A stretch of 64,000 bases of DNA, from NCBI RefSeq assembly GCF_900104335.1, contig NZ_FMXT01000001.1, positions 434,001 to 498,000 on the forward strand. The letters are read 5' to 3'. The notes below the pieces were generated by a model. That model did not search any database. It had not been told where the DNA came from and was given only the letters and a program-made list of their open reading frames with translations. This stretch comes from Pseudobutyrivibrio sp. YE44. GTDB lineage: Bacteria > Bacillota > Clostridia > Lachnospirales > Lachnospiraceae. Positions 35,746-44,869 of this stretch are shown here, in pieces; position 1 is the first letter of the stretch, and the number at the start of each line of letters is the position of its first letter. A program made the position numbers and the translations under genes.

Positions 35746-36661
35746 CTAAAGTCATTTTTCTATATTTTTTAAGTAATTCTTCGAAATATACTGGCAAAGG
35801 TGCAACTGCCTCTATGTACTGACCTGTTGTTGGTTGAATAAAACCAAGAGTCTGAGCATGTAGTGTCTGGCCATCTAAGTTCTTTACTGGCTTTCCATAA
35901 ACATCATCTCCTAAAAGTGGATGTCCAATGGAAGCCATATGAACACGAATTTGATGAGTACGTCCAGTTTCAAGTTTAAACTGAACATAGGAATAGCCTT
36001 TAAATTGCTCTACAACCTGATAATGGGTAATAGCCTCTCTTCCATTGCTTACCACTGCCATCTTCTTTCTATCTTTAGGATTTCGGCCTATAGGAGCATT
36101 CACTGTTCCTTCCTCTTCCTTGAAATTACCAATTACAATCCCTTTATATATACGATTTACAGAATGTTCTTTTATTTGAGCAGCTATATGATTATGTGCC
36201 TTATCATTTTTACAGACCAATAAGGATCCTGTAGTATTCATATCTATCCTATGTACGATACCAGGCCTAATTTCCCCATTAATGCCTGATAAAGAGTCTT
36301 TACAGTGAAACATCAACGCATTAACTAAGGTACCTGAATAATGGCCAGGAGCAGGATGAACCACCATACCTTTTGGCTTATTAACTACAATTACGTCATC
36401 ATCCTCATATAGTATTTCTATCGGAATATCTTCAGGTACAATGTCAATTTCTTTAACAGGCTCCACGCTAACAACAATTTCATCTCCAAGCCTGGTTTGA
36501 TATTTAGATTTAACAGTTTTTCCATTCACCAAAATAAAGCCACTATCAATAGCTTTTTGATAGTAGCTTCTGGATTTTTCAGGATTATTTAAGGCTAAGA
36601 ATTTGTCAATTCTAACGCCTTCATCAGATGGTTCTTCAATTATTATTGTAAATTCATCCAT
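35741..36661 (-). CDS. rluD: RluA family pseudouridine synthase (RluD-like)
   Basis: A 306-residue enzyme with an N-terminal S4 domain (about 14-70) and the catalytic motif IVHRIDMNTTG, nucleophile Asp140. NKPKGMVVHPAPGH and LETGRTHQIRVHMASIGHPLLGD match the RluD/YlyB group, which makes pseudouridines in helix 69 of 23S rRNA. It follows lspA by one base, the common lspA-rluD pairing, and is the last gene of the aroB-lspA-rluD unit. Confidence 0.9.
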   Translation of the reverse strand: MDEFTIIIEEPSDEGVRIDKFLALNNPEKSRSYYQKAIDSGFILVNGKTVKSKYQTRLGDEIVVSVEPVKEIDIVPEDIPIEILYEDDDVIVVNKPKGMVVHPAPGHYSGTLVNALMFHCKDSLSGINGEIRPGIVHRIDMNTTGSLLVCKNDKAHNHIAAQIKEHSVNRIYKGIVIGNFKEEEGTVNAPIGRNPKDRKKMAVVSNGREAITHYQVVEQFKGYSYVQFKLETGRTHQIRVHMASIGHPLLGDDVYGKPVKNLDGQTLHAQTLGFIQPTTGQYIEAVAPLPVYFEELLKKYRKMTLE

Positions 36662-36662
36662 A

Positions 36663-37184
36663 TTATTTAAATAATAAGCGACGCTTAATCTCCTCTAAAT
36701 CTTCATCCTTATAATAGAATAAAATCAATATAAGTAAAACAAAAATTGCCACAGTTACGTAACAGTCAGCAACATTGAAAACAGGAAAATTGATTAAAGA
36801 AAAATAAATAAAATCAACAACATAATTGTTTGCCACTCTATCAATATAGTTTCCAATAGCGCCTGCTATAAGAAAAAGAATTACATAGTCTAAGAAAACA
36901 TATTTCTTTGCTTGTGGCATCCTTATAATAATATATACCATAATTATTAATAGGATTGGTGTAGCAAAAGCAAATAAAGTTTGTTTTCCTTCAAGAATTG
37001 AGAAAGCTGCACCAGTATTTTCAAGATAATGTAGCTGTAACACCTTAGGAATTAAAATCATATCTTCTTTATTCATAAGATGCTTTACCGCTAATACTTT
37101 TGTCCATTGATCCAGTAAAATCAATAGCACAACCAGAATAAAACTATATATTAATGAAATACCCTTATTAAACTTATAAAACAT
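36663..37184 (-). CDS. lspA: Lipoprotein signal peptidase II
   Basis: A 173-residue membrane protease with four hydrophobic segments that removes signal peptides from diacylated lipoproteins. The catalytic aspartates are D115 (GNYIDRV) and D140 (FNVADCY); LDQWTK and YLENTGAAFSI are also conserved. It shares one base with the aroB stop codon. Several lipoproteins in this window would be substrates. Confidence 0.96.
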   Translation of the reverse strand: MFYKFNKGISLIYSFILVVLLILLDQWTKVLAVKHLMNKEDMILIPKVLQLHYLENTGAAFSILEGKQTLFAFATPILLIIMVYIIIRMPQAKKYVFLDYVILFLIAGAIGNYIDRVANNYVVDFIYFSLINFPVFNVADCYVTVAIFVLLILILFYYKDEDLEEIKRRLLFK

Positions 37185-38275
37185 TAAACTAATACCTGTT
37201 CTATGGCTTCTAATAATTCTTCATCGGAAAAATCCAAATAAGAATCAGCTTCGCCTATAGCCTTTAAAATAGTAAATTTAATTTTATTGTTAACCATTTT
37301 CTTATCTGATTTAGATGCTTCTAATATGTCCGAGGCCTTAAGGTTAGAAATGGTTGTAGGAAGATTATATTGCTTTATGCATGAATTAATTTCATCCTGT
37401 TCTTCCCAAGTTATATTTCCAAGTTTTGCGGATAAATATCCTGCACAAACCATTCCAAGCGCAACACATTGTCCATGGCCTAAGGTGAAATTTGCAAGTT
37501 TTTCAATTGCATGACCTAATGTGTGACCATAATTTAAATATGCTCTAATACCTTTTTCCTTAGGATCAACTTCAACAACATGCCCTTTTATTTTGCAACA
37601 GCTGTATACAGTGTGTTCTAGGGCTTCAGGATTTCTTTCATTAAGCTTATTTACATTTTCCTTAAGCCATACATATAAATCCTTGTCAGCTATCAAGGCG
37701 CTTTTTATAACTTCACCCATACCACAAGCAAAATTATCGTCATCCAAGTGGTTTAGTGCACCAAGATTCATATATACCATTTTAGGCATATAAAAAGCAC
37801 CAACCATATTTTTATACTTGTTAAAATCAACACCTGTTTTACCGCCAACAGAACTATCTACTTGAGATAATAAAGTTGTAGGTATTTGAATAAAATCAAT
37901 TCCTCTTAAAAATGTGGCAGCTGCGAATCCAGTTAAATCTCCTACAACGCCTCCGCCGAGAGCTACTAATAGAGAATTTCTAGTAAATTTCTTAAGAATT
38001 AAATGTTCATATAACATATTTACTGTGTCGAGATTCTTGTTTTCCTCTCCCGCAGTAAAACTAAAAGAAGTAACATTACTTTCTGTAGTTTTGAAAATAT
38101 CAATTACCTCTTTCAAAAATAAGGATGCAACATTTGAATCAGTAACAATACAGATATTATCATATTTAGAATTAATATCAGATTTAAAGCAATTCAAAAG
38201 ATCTGAAAAATCTGTTCTAAAATGAATCTGGTAACATGGAGCATTTTCATAATTAATCATCAAGTCTTTAGCCAT
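37184..38275 (-). CDS. aroB: 3-dehydroquinate synthase
   Basis: A 363-residue NAD- and metal-dependent enzyme, second step of the shikimate pathway. It has GGGVVGDLTGFAAATFLRGI, the QIPTTLLSQVDSSVGGKTGV stretch, and the metal ligands in GEVIKSALI and YGHTLGHAIE. The start with GGGAG seven bases upstream is well supported. A sepF terminator stands just before it, so aroB needs its own promoter or readthrough; none is obvious. Confidence 0.96.
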   Translation of the reverse strand: MAKDLMINYENAPCYQIHFRTDFSDLLNCFKSDINSKYDNICIVTDSNVASLFLKEVIDIFKTTESNVTSFSFTAGEENKNLDTVNMLYEHLILKKFTRNSLLVALGGGVVGDLTGFAAATFLRGIDFIQIPTTLLSQVDSSVGGKTGVDFNKYKNMVGAFYMPKMVYMNLGALNHLDDDNFACGMGEVIKSALIADKDLYVWLKENVNKLNERNPEALEHTVYSCCKIKGHVVEVDPKEKGIRAYLNYGHTLGHAIEKLANFTLGHGQCVALGMVCAGYLSAKLGNITWEEQDEINSCIKQYNLPTTISNLKASDILEASKSDKKMVNNKIKFTILKAIGEADSYLDFSDEELLEAIEQVLV

Positions 38276-38298
38276 TAGTATTCTCCCTTAGTCCTTAT

Positions 38299-38329
38299 AA
38301 AAAAACACCAGATATTTTCATATCTGGTG
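38299..38329 (-). terminator. Terminator of sepF
   Basis: On the minus strand CACCAGATAT (38320-38329) pairs with ATATCTGGTG (38306-38315) around a four-base loop, followed by a run of seven T (complement of 38299-38305). Confidence 0.88.
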
Positions 38330-38345
38330 CAAGTATCAAAACAAA

Positions 38346-38864
38346 TTAAAAGCCTGTTTGAATTCCAGTGAAGTCAAAGGCATCTACGATTCCTGCTAAA
38401 TCACCAGAAAGCTCAACTCCTGCTGGAGTAATAATGAAGATATAATCTTCAATTCTTTGTAAATTACCATCTATAGCGTAGCAGGTTCCACAAGTGAAAT
38501 CTATGATACGTTGTGCAACTCCAAGGTCTAAACCTTTCATATTCAGAAGAACTGTACGTTCAGCTAAAAGTGTCTCGGAAATTTCACGAGCATCTTCGAA
38601 TGAAGATGGTTTAATAACACAAACCTCCATAACAGCTCCTTTCGATTTATTTCTCATTGGTGTAACTTTTTGCGCAGGTTTAAACGATCTAGTCTCCTTT
38701 TCAGAAGGCTTATTTAGAACTGGACGCTTTTCCTCCTCTTCTCTATCTTTTTTTCCGAACTTGTTAAAGAAAGATTTTTCCTCTTCCTCATCATAAAGCT
38801 CTTCGTCTTCATATTCATCGTAATCATCACCAAGATGCATTGCATCAAGCATTCTCTCAAACAT
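38346..38864 (-). CDS. sepF: Cell division protein SepF
   Basis: A 172-residue protein that binds FtsZ polymers and the membrane at the division site. An N-terminal amphipathic start (MFERMLDAMHLG), an acidic and Lys-rich linker (about 12-75), then the SepF core from about 78: CVIKPSSFEDAREISETL, VLLNMKGLDLGVAQRIIDF and a GNLQRIEDYIFIITP stretch. AAGGAG precedes the ATG. It follows yggS as in many Firmicutes. Confidence 0.95.
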   Translation of the reverse strand: MFERMLDAMHLGDDYDEYEDEELYDEEEEKSFFNKFGKKDREEEEKRPVLNKPSEKETRSFKPAQKVTPMRNKSKGAVMEVCVIKPSSFEDAREISETLLAERTVLLNMKGLDLGVAQRIIDFTCGTCYAIDGNLQRIEDYIFIITPAGVELSGDLAGIVDAFDFTGIQTGF

Positions 38865-38879
38865 AACAAAAACTCCTTT

Positions 38880-39584
38880 TTATAGGTTGTAATTTCTCTC
38901 ACCGAAGATGGCTGTACCCACTCTAACATGAGTTGCACCTTCTTCTATGGCAACTTCAAAATCATTTGTCATTCCCATAGATAAAATTCTCATATCTACA
39001 TTATCGATGTTTTCGTTAGCGATGTCAACCGATAAATCCTTTATTTTGTGAAAAATCCCGCGATTTTCTTCAGGAACCACAACATTTGGTGCAATAGTCA
39101 TTAATCCCATTATGTGAACTGCATCTAAATGTGAAATCTCCTGACATAATTGTTTTGCTTCCTCTAATTTAACACCAAACTTTGTTGTTTCATTAGCTGC
39201 ATTTACCTCTATAAGGATTGGCACTATAACACCATGCTTCTTTGCTTGTATATTTATTTCCTCTGCTAAACGGTAGCTATCAACTGAATGTATAAGCTTA
39301 ACCTTATCAACAATATATTTAACCTTATTTCTCTGTAAATGACCGATTAAATGCCAATCAATATCATTAGGCATTTCAGGAATCTTTTCTGTAAGCTCTT
39401 GCACCTTGTTTTCGCCAAAGCTTCGCATTCCCTGATCATAAATTACTTGTAAATCAGAAACTGGCTTTGTTTTACTGACTGCAATAAGAGTAACCTCATC
39501 ACGATTTCTACCAGCTCTTTTACAAGCAGCTGCAACTCGCTCTTCTACGCTAATTAAATTATCCTTTAATTCCTGCTCTCTCAT
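38880..39584 (-). CDS. yggS: YggS family pyridoxal phosphate homeostasis protein
   Basis: A 234-residue single-domain TIM barrel that binds PLP without known catalysis and buffers vitamin B6. The PLP lysine is in LIAVSKTKP (about 36-44), and FGENKVQEL, WHLIGHLQRNK and the C-terminal SMGMTNDFEVAIEEGATHVR follow. A GTG nine bases upstream is in frame but is itself part of the GAGGTG ribosome binding site, so ATG at 39584 is chosen. Confidence 0.95.
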   Translation of the reverse strand: MREQELKDNLISVEERVAAACKRAGRNRDEVTLIAVSKTKPVSDLQVIYDQGMRSFGENKVQELTEKIPEMPNDIDWHLIGHLQRNKVKYIVDKVKLIHSVDSYRLAEEINIQAKKHGVIVPILIEVNAANETTKFGVKLEEAKQLCQEISHLDAVHIMGLMTIAPNVVVPEENRGIFHKIKDLSVDIANENIDNVDMRILSMGMTNDFEVAIEEGATHVRVGTAIFGERNYNL

Positions 39585-39602
39585 ATCATTCACCTCGTTT
39601 TG

Positions 39603-40994
39603 TTAATTTATGATTGTATTTTCCTCTACTTCATCACCTTGTAAAACAATATGGTCATACATAGATATACCATAATTAGTTCCTGTTTTAATTATTGAAT
39701 AATCATTATTCTGGTAGAGTATTTCTATTTGTTTAAAGACAGCATAGCCTTTGTTTACATTGTAAACACCTTCTAGTGTAGCCAAATCACTACCTACCAC
39801 GTATTGGTCTTTTGAGTTTGGCTTAATGAGTACATCTCCTCTTTTAACATCATTATTATCGATATAATAAAAATCATCTGTCTCATAATAGATAACAGGA
39901 TTTATGTACTCTCCCTTATCTCCATTTTGAAGAAGGAAGCCAGCAGAATCATCATTGTTTCCTTGCATCATATATGCTTTAGGAATAGTAAAGAACTGCT
40001 TCTTAACAATAGATGAATTTGGAATTTTTAAACCTGAAATATTATTCTTAATAATCTTTATATGAACATATCTGCTATCAGCATATCTGTCCATAGAATC
40101 ATCCAAGGATAAAATTAAATAATATTTTCCTGCCTTTTCTGTAAAGGATAGATTTGTCCAAGTTTCTACTTCATCCTCAAGGAAACGAATTTTAAGATAG
40201 CTTTCTTCCTGTAAGGAATCATATAAATCTTTATCTACCTCACAAACAAGATTCCAATGATCTGAGGTGATAATTTTATAAACCGGTTGACCTGCTACTA
40301 CAGATTCCTGTGATTTAAGGTTTTCAGTAGAATATGCTGACATATCAAATGAATCAGATATAAAGGAATCTACTGTAAGGTTTTCTAATCCATCTACAGA
40401 ATAAACTATTAAACCTGGTGTAGGGCTATTGTATATGGTAAAGGTTCCGGAATTGATAGCGTTTTGAAGAGTATCGCCCATGGACTCCATTGCAGAAACT
40501 GTGTATAGCTGCTGAATTTGGGATTCGAGCTCTGTTTTAAAGGAGTATAGCTTGTTGTAACTTGTATTGTTAAAATCGTAGGTATAGCTAGATATTGCAG
40601 ACTGAAGCTTTTCATAATCATCAGCACTAAGGTTCACTTCAGCATTACCAGTTGACTCTTTTAAGGATGATAGGATTTCTCCTGAGGTATCTAAGGCATA
40701 TACCCTTGATTTTGCACCTACTTTGGTGAAGTTTTCAGCTAAATATAATAAGTCACCATTTGTATCAGCGTTAACAATCTGTTCTTCTCTGATAGCAAGG
40801 GCGTTATACTCAAGATTTGAAGATATTGAGCCCTGAGAAACCTCGTATACAGTGATATTAGCAGCTGTAATATAGGTCAATAAATGATAGAGCATATATA
40901 TAAACATTACACCAATAATGATAAAACCTATGGAGAAATGGTATTGTCTCGGATATTTAATTATTTTGCTTTGCTTTTCTTTTCTCTTTCTCAT
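39603..40994 (-). CDS. HlyD-like membrane-anchored protein
   Basis: A 463-residue protein with one N-terminal membrane segment (about 21-45) and a large outer part. The beginning of a biotinyl/lipoyl-like hybrid motif (NADTNGDLLYLAENFTKVGA) and a central helical region (about 100-170) resemble HlyD-type adaptors. There is no transporter gene nearby. Its fixed place beside yggS and sepF in clostridia hints at a cell envelope or division role, which is inference. Confidence 0.75.
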   Translation of the reverse strand: MRKRKEKQSKIIKYPRQYHFSIGFIIIGVMFIYMLYHLLTYITAANITVYEVSQGSISSNLEYNALAIREEQIVNADTNGDLLYLAENFTKVGAKSRVYALDTSGEILSSLKESTGNAEVNLSADDYEKLQSAISSYTYDFNNTSYNKLYSFKTELESQIQQLYTVSAMESMGDTLQNAINSGTFTIYNSPTPGLIVYSVDGLENLTVDSFISDSFDMSAYSTENLKSQESVVAGQPVYKIITSDHWNLVCEVDKDLYDSLQEESYLKIRFLEDEVETWTNLSFTEKAGKYYLILSLDDSMDRYADSRYVHIKIIKNNISGLKIPNSSIVKKQFFTIPKAYMMQGNNDDSAGFLLQNGDKGEYINPVIYYETDDFYYIDNNDVKRGDVLIKPNSKDQYVVGSDLATLEGVYNVNKGYAVFKQIEILYQNNDYSIIKTGTNYGISMYDHIVLQGDEVEENTIIN

Positions 40995-41020
40995 AAGTTG
41001 AAATTTACTCTTTTACCAAA

Positions 41021-41044
41021 TTAAAAGGGCACGAATCCGTGCCC
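41021..41044 (-). terminator. Terminator after the small P-loop gene
   Basis: GGGCACG (41027-41033) and CGTGCCC (41038-41044) form a 7-bp GC-rich stem with a four-base loop; on the minus strand TTTTAA follows. It separates the P-loop gene from the HlyD-like gene. Confidence 0.8.
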
Positions 41045-41072
41045 CCATATAATTCATATTAATTAATACAAT

Positions 41073-41495
41073 CTATAAGGAAATAATGATTTTACCCTTT
41101 GCATCTTCAGGCAAATCCTTTTCATTCTTGCTAACAGATAAAACGAATTTAACATCAAACATGTTACAAACTTTATCAAGCTTATTAAGAGCTGCAGCGA
41201 ACTCATCATTATCATCAATATATGATACTGTAAGGAAACTGTCTAAGAAAACCTCTTGAATGTCGGCGTTCTGTGATAAAACACCACTTAAGAAACCTAA
41301 GAACTCATCAGTAGTCTCAATAGGATAATCACCCATATTGATTAAACGAATTTTTGAATCTAATTCATACATGTGCTTTGTATTCTTATCAATGTATACA
41401 ACAGATCCATCAACCTTTTTAATATCGGTATTTACCTTGTCTAATAAGTACTTTGTCTTGCCTTTGCCCTTCTCGCCTGATATTATCTCCACCAT
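41073..41495 (-). CDS. Small P-loop protein of unknown function
   Basis: A 140-residue protein with a Walker A motif at the very start (SGEKGKGKTK, 6-15) and a Walker B-like strand EVFLDSF near 81-87. The rest could be a minimal RecA-like nucleotide-binding fold, with strands VVYIDKN, KIRLINM and VKFVLSVS. Related proteins are sometimes labelled PilT-like, but no pilus gene is here. A 193-base gap precedes it and a terminator follows, so it is a single-gene unit. GGGAGG lies eight bases before the ATG. Function unknown. Confidence 0.72.
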   Translation of the reverse strand: MVEIISGEKGKGKTKYLLDKVNTDIKKVDGSVVYIDKNTKHMYELDSKIRLINMGDYPIETTDEFLGFLSGVLSQNADIQEVFLDSFLTVSYIDDNDEFAAALNKLDKVCNMFDVKFVLSVSKNEKDLPEDAKGKIIISL

Positions 41496-41523
41496 GTTTG
41501 TATACCTCCCTTTTATGTATTTA

Positions 41524-41550
41524 GCATTGGCTATTGTCCCCCTCCAATGC
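41524..41550 (-). other. 5' UTR hairpin of the P-loop gene
   Basis: GCATTGG and CCAATGC form a perfect 7-bp stem around a 13-base loop that, in the transcript, contains GGGGG and lies about 30 bases before the ATG. An extended -10-like TGTTAGAAT is upstream on the same strand. The remainder of the gap (41551-41688) is AT-rich with no further feature. Confidence 0.35.
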
Positions 41551-41688
41551 TTATCTTTTTGTTAAGTATATTCTAACATAATAAGACTAAAAGCTAAATA
41601 ACCAAAACGACATTTATTTAAAAATTGTCATTATTTTTTACAATTAACTGAAAATCTCGGAGGTATTATAATATTATCTAAAAAATAT

Positions 41689-42678
41689 TTAAATACAATA
41701 ATTGCTGAGCATTTCATTCATTAACAAGTATAGATTAGATCTACAATCTGCATTAAAAACAATTGAGATAATTTTATCATGGTCTTCATTTTCTGATAGT
41801 AGAACTAAACAGTATCCCGCAGCGCCTGTAGTACCAGTCTTACCGCCTAAAATAGAAAAACCGTTAGGCTTGTGTACATTACCTGAAAGATATTGATTGG
41901 TAGTTCTCCAATCTACGGTTTTTGAAGTACCACCGCTAGTATAATTTGCAGTATATGAGGTAGCTGTAAATATTGTATAGAAATCAGGATTCTGTATAGC
42001 TGCATTTAAAATCAAATACATATCATATACAGTGGTGTAATGGTTTTCATCATGAAGTCCATTAGGTGTAACAAAATGAGAATTGGTGGCTCCTAAATTT
42101 ATAGCAGTCTCATTCATAAGGTTAGCAAAAGTCTCTACGTCTCCACAGATACCCTCTGCAATTGCTACAGCTGCATCATTTCCAGATCTAAGCATTAAAC
42201 CATACAATAAATCTCTTAAGGAAATAACGTCTCCAGCCTTTAAATTAATAACAGAAGAATCGCTAGCTTGATCTACAGCATTCTCACTAACAGTATAGTA
42301 ATCATCAAGATTACCTTTCAAACATGCGATATATGCAGTAAGAATTTTTGTGGTGGATGCTGGATAAAGCTTTTCGTGTACAGACTGCGCATATACACAG
42401 GTCTGTTCTGTAATGTTAAAAGCTGCAGCTCCAGATGCAACCTGAGAATCAACCGATGAAGTACCTAAGTCTTCATTGCCAGTTACACATAAATCCTTTG
42501 CAAATAGCTCTACATCTGAACTTGCGCCATTATGGGTGATACCATATGCGTCAGAAGTATCATATAACTTATAGCTTGTTATATCCTCGTCTGCTTTTCC
42601 GCAGGAAATCAAGGATAAAGCTATAGTAATCACTAAAAACAGGGAGATATATTTATTTATACATTTCACGCCACTCAA
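41689..42678 (-). CDS. Serine-type D-Ala-D-Ala carboxypeptidase (PBP5/DacF-like)
   Basis: A 329-residue penicillin-binding protein that trims the terminal D-Ala of peptidoglycan stems. A lipoprotein-like signal ends at Cys26 (LISCGKA). Active-site motifs are S108-TTK111 (PASTTK), S165-GN and K280-TG. The C-terminal PBP5 membrane-binding domain is missing, which fits lipid anchoring. The start is uncertain: TTG at 42678 has GAGGAG only three bases upstream, and GTG at 42669 is twelve bases away. It overlaps mgsA by 26 bases. Confidence 0.9.
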   Translation of the reverse strand: MSGVKCINKYISLFLVITIALSLISCGKADEDITSYKLYDTSDAYGITHNGASSDVELFAKDLCVTGNEDLGTSSVDSQVASGAAAFNITEQTCVYAQSVHEKLYPASTTKILTAYIACLKGNLDDYYTVSENAVDQASDSSVINLKAGDVISLRDLLYGLMLRSGNDAAVAIAEGICGDVETFANLMNETAINLGATNSHFVTPNGLHDENHYTTVYDMYLILNAAIQNPDFYTIFTATSYTANYTSGGTSKTVDWRTTNQYLSGNVHKPNGFSILGGKTGTTGAAGYCLVLLSENEDHDKIISIVFNADCRSNLYLLMNEMLSNYCI

Positions 42679-43048
42679 GATCTCCTCTATCTAAAGACTT
42701 TATAAGTAATTCAGCGGTCGCTAAATTTGTAGCTAAAGGAATATTGTGGGCGTCACAAATCCTTACAATACTATTTACATCTGGTTCGTGAGATTTAACA
42801 GTAAGTGGATCTCTCAAGAAGATAACTAAATCGATTTCATTCTGCTCAATCTGTGCTCCTAACTGCTGAGTTCCACCAAGGTGACCAGCTAAGTATTTGT
42901 GCACAGAGAGATTTGTAACCTCCTCTACTAGTCTGCCAGTAGTTCCTGTGGCAAAAATCTCGTTTTTGCTAAGGATTCCACGATAAGCTATACAGAAATT
43001 CTGCATAAGCTTCTTTTTGGAATCATGAGCTACCAATCCAATGTTCAT
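42653..43048 (-). CDS. mgsA: Methylglyoxal synthase, with a substituted catalytic Asp
   Basis: A 131-residue protein of the methylglyoxal synthase family, which converts dihydroxyacetone phosphate to methylglyoxal. VAHDSKKK (H8, D9), ATGTTGRL, IFLRDPLTVKSHEPD (H87, D90) and IPLATNLATAE are conserved. The block that is GPLGGDQQ in Bacillus and E. coli reads GHLGGTQQ: the catalytic base (Asp71 of E. coli) is Thr60, codon ACT. The place after rodA is normal. Activity is therefore uncertain. Confidence 0.88.
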   Translation of the reverse strand: MNIGLVAHDSKKKLMQNFCIAYRGILSKNEIFATGTTGRLVEEVTNLSVHKYLAGHLGGTQQLGAQIEQNEIDLVIFLRDPLTVKSHEPDVNSIVRICDAHNIPLATNLATAELLIKSLDRGDLEWREMYK

Positions 43049-44164
43049 TTAAAAAAGCCTCCCGTTATTATTTTTTGATTGAAGACCAACATTCAAAACT
43101 ATACCAATACCAAAATAAACTGTAACTAAAGATGTTAAGCCATAGCTTACGAAAGGAAGTGGCAAACCGGTATTTGGCATCAATCCTGTAACTACGCAAA
43201 TATTAACGAAACTTTGGAAACCAATAAGTGTGGCCATACCTACACAAATAAGCTTTCCAGAAACATCCTTCGCTTTCTTTGCAATCATTAAAATTTCAAT
43301 TGTGATAAAAAATATAAGTAATATAACTAAAGCGGAACCTACAAATCCAAGCTCCTCTCCTGCTACTGCAAAGATAAAGTCAGTATGAGGTTCAGAAATG
43401 TAATTACCATTCTTAACTGAATCAAAAGCATCATTTCCTAGTCCTTTTCCTAGCAACTGGCCAGAACCTATTGCCATAATAGAATTCTGTTGTTGATAGG
43501 AATTCTGAGGATACTTGTCTGGCTTAAGCCATGCAAGAATACGTATACCCTGATATTCCTTTAAAATAGTCTGTCCCTCTCTTGAAATAAGAGCCAATAG
43601 GATTAGAATAGATGGAATTGTTACACCAAGAACTATTCCAACAAACTTATAACTAAGTCCCACTACAAACATCATAACACAAATAATCATCATTGTGACT
43701 ATAGTAGTCGATAAATCTGGCTCTTTTTCTATTAAAATTAACGGAATTGCAGATAAAACCATTGTTAAAGCTAGTACTTTTGGCTTATTTATATCTTCTT
43801 CATGCAACATAAGAAACCATGCGAAGAATAAAATAAGCAATATTTTACCTAATTCCGAAGGCTGGAAACGAACGCCCACCTCAATCCAACGGGTAGCACC
43901 ACCAGCATCATCACCAAAAATCAAAACAGCTAAAAGCAAAGCTATTACTAGTCCGTAATAAACCCAATGAAAATGAAGAATAAAATCATAATCTATAAGA
44001 GTCATACCAGACATTACAATAACCCCAAGAATCATTCCAATAATCTGCTTTTGTTGATTGGATTCGTTTGCTGAACCAATAACAAATATGCCCACTATTG
44101 TAAGTGCAATAACTGCAAGTATTAACTTAATATCTAGATTCTTAAATTTATAATTGTGAAACAT
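43049..44164 (-). CDS. rodA: SEDS peptidoglycan polymerase RodA
   Basis: A 371-residue membrane protein with about ten segments, the glycan-strand polymerase that works with PBP2 in cell elongation. GDDAGGATRWIEVG, FQPSELGKI and the C-terminal GLMPNTGLPLPFVSYGLTSL are SEDS signatures. Location with mrdA and mreBCD decides for RodA over FtsW. It begins in the stop codon of minC. The usual minD and minE are missing between them. Confidence 0.93.
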   Translation of the reverse strand: MFHNYKFKNLDIKLILAVIALTIVGIFVIGSANESNQQKQIIGMILGVIVMSGMTLIDYDFILHFHWVYYGLVIALLLAVLIFGDDAGGATRWIEVGVRFQPSELGKILLILFFAWFLMLHEEDINKPKVLALTMVLSAIPLILIEKEPDLSTTIVTMMIICVMMFVVGLSYKFVGIVLGVTIPSILILLALISREGQTILKEYQGIRILAWLKPDKYPQNSYQQQNSIMAIGSGQLLGKGLGNDAFDSVKNGNYISEPHTDFIFAVAGEELGFVGSALVILLIFFITIEILMIAKKAKDVSGKLICVGMATLIGFQSFVNICVVTGLMPNTGLPLPFVSYGLTSLVTVYFGIGIVLNVGLQSKNNNGRLF

Positions 44165-44847
44165 TAATTCTTAATCCTCTTTAATAAGCCACTGCTTAAA
44201 GGCTCTGCTAAAAGCTCATGGTTCCATACAGAAATACCAACTGGCTCACTTTTTGAACGACGAACTCTAAGAGACCATTTCTCTTGGAACTTTACCTGAC
44301 CTGACTTTGTTCCAATTTGAATATTTTCAGAATCTAACTCGCCAGCAACAATATAGCAGCCTGAATTGTCAGGGTAACCTGCATGACAGGTGCCATTTAA
44401 ACTACCCATAACAATTATATTACCTTTAGCTCTAACGGTAGCTTTAGATTTAACATCTCCAAGAATAATAAGACTGGAATCAGAAGTAATCACATCATGT
44501 TTAGTGACACTTCCTCTGATTATTTTCGCATTTTCAAAGATTTCATCGGTATAAAACCTATCTATCTCTCCAAGCATACGAATATCTTTATACTCATTGT
44601 TCTCATTGAGAAGAATAATTTTAATTTTAGAATTCAATTCTATTGCCTGAATAATAACAAGGCCCTCTTCTGTTGAAAGTTCACGTCCAAAGGTTTCAAG
44701 AACCATGGAAGTCTCTCCAAAAAAATCAGCGGACTTGGCGAACTTTTCACAAATAGCTCTAACTAATTCCTCAAATGGAATTGTAGGATCTAACTGTAAT
44801 GAAAGACCATATTTATTACTCTTTAAAACTACAGGATCATTTCCCAA
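44164..44847 (-). CDS. minC: Septum site-determining protein MinC
   Basis: A 227-residue MinC, the FtsZ inhibitor. The N-terminal domain (about 1-105) ends before the beta-helical C-terminal domain (ILGDVKSKATVRAKGNIIVMG, 121-215), which normally binds MinD. GTCHAGYPDNSGCYIVAGEL is the family's glycine-rich rung. Neither minD nor minE follows; rodA overlaps the stop. The AAAGGGAGG upstream is good. Confidence 0.92.
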   Translation of the reverse strand: MGNDPVVLKSNKYGLSLQLDPTIPFEELVRAICEKFAKSADFFGETSMVLETFGRELSTEEGLVIIQAIELNSKIKIILLNENNEYKDIRMLGEIDRFYTDEIFENAKIIRGSVTKHDVITSDSSLIILGDVKSKATVRAKGNIIVMGSLNGTCHAGYPDNSGCYIVAGELDSENIQIGTKSGQVKFQEKWSLRVRRSKSEPVGISVWNHELLAEPLSSGLLKRIKN

Positions 44848-44869
44848 AATAAAGCCTCCCTTTTGTTAA

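Noticed and set aside
41496-41688. Hidden RNA gene in the longest gene-free gap
   Set aside because: Only an AT-rich upstream region with one short hairpin; no tRNA-like cloverleaf or conserved RNA motif was seen.
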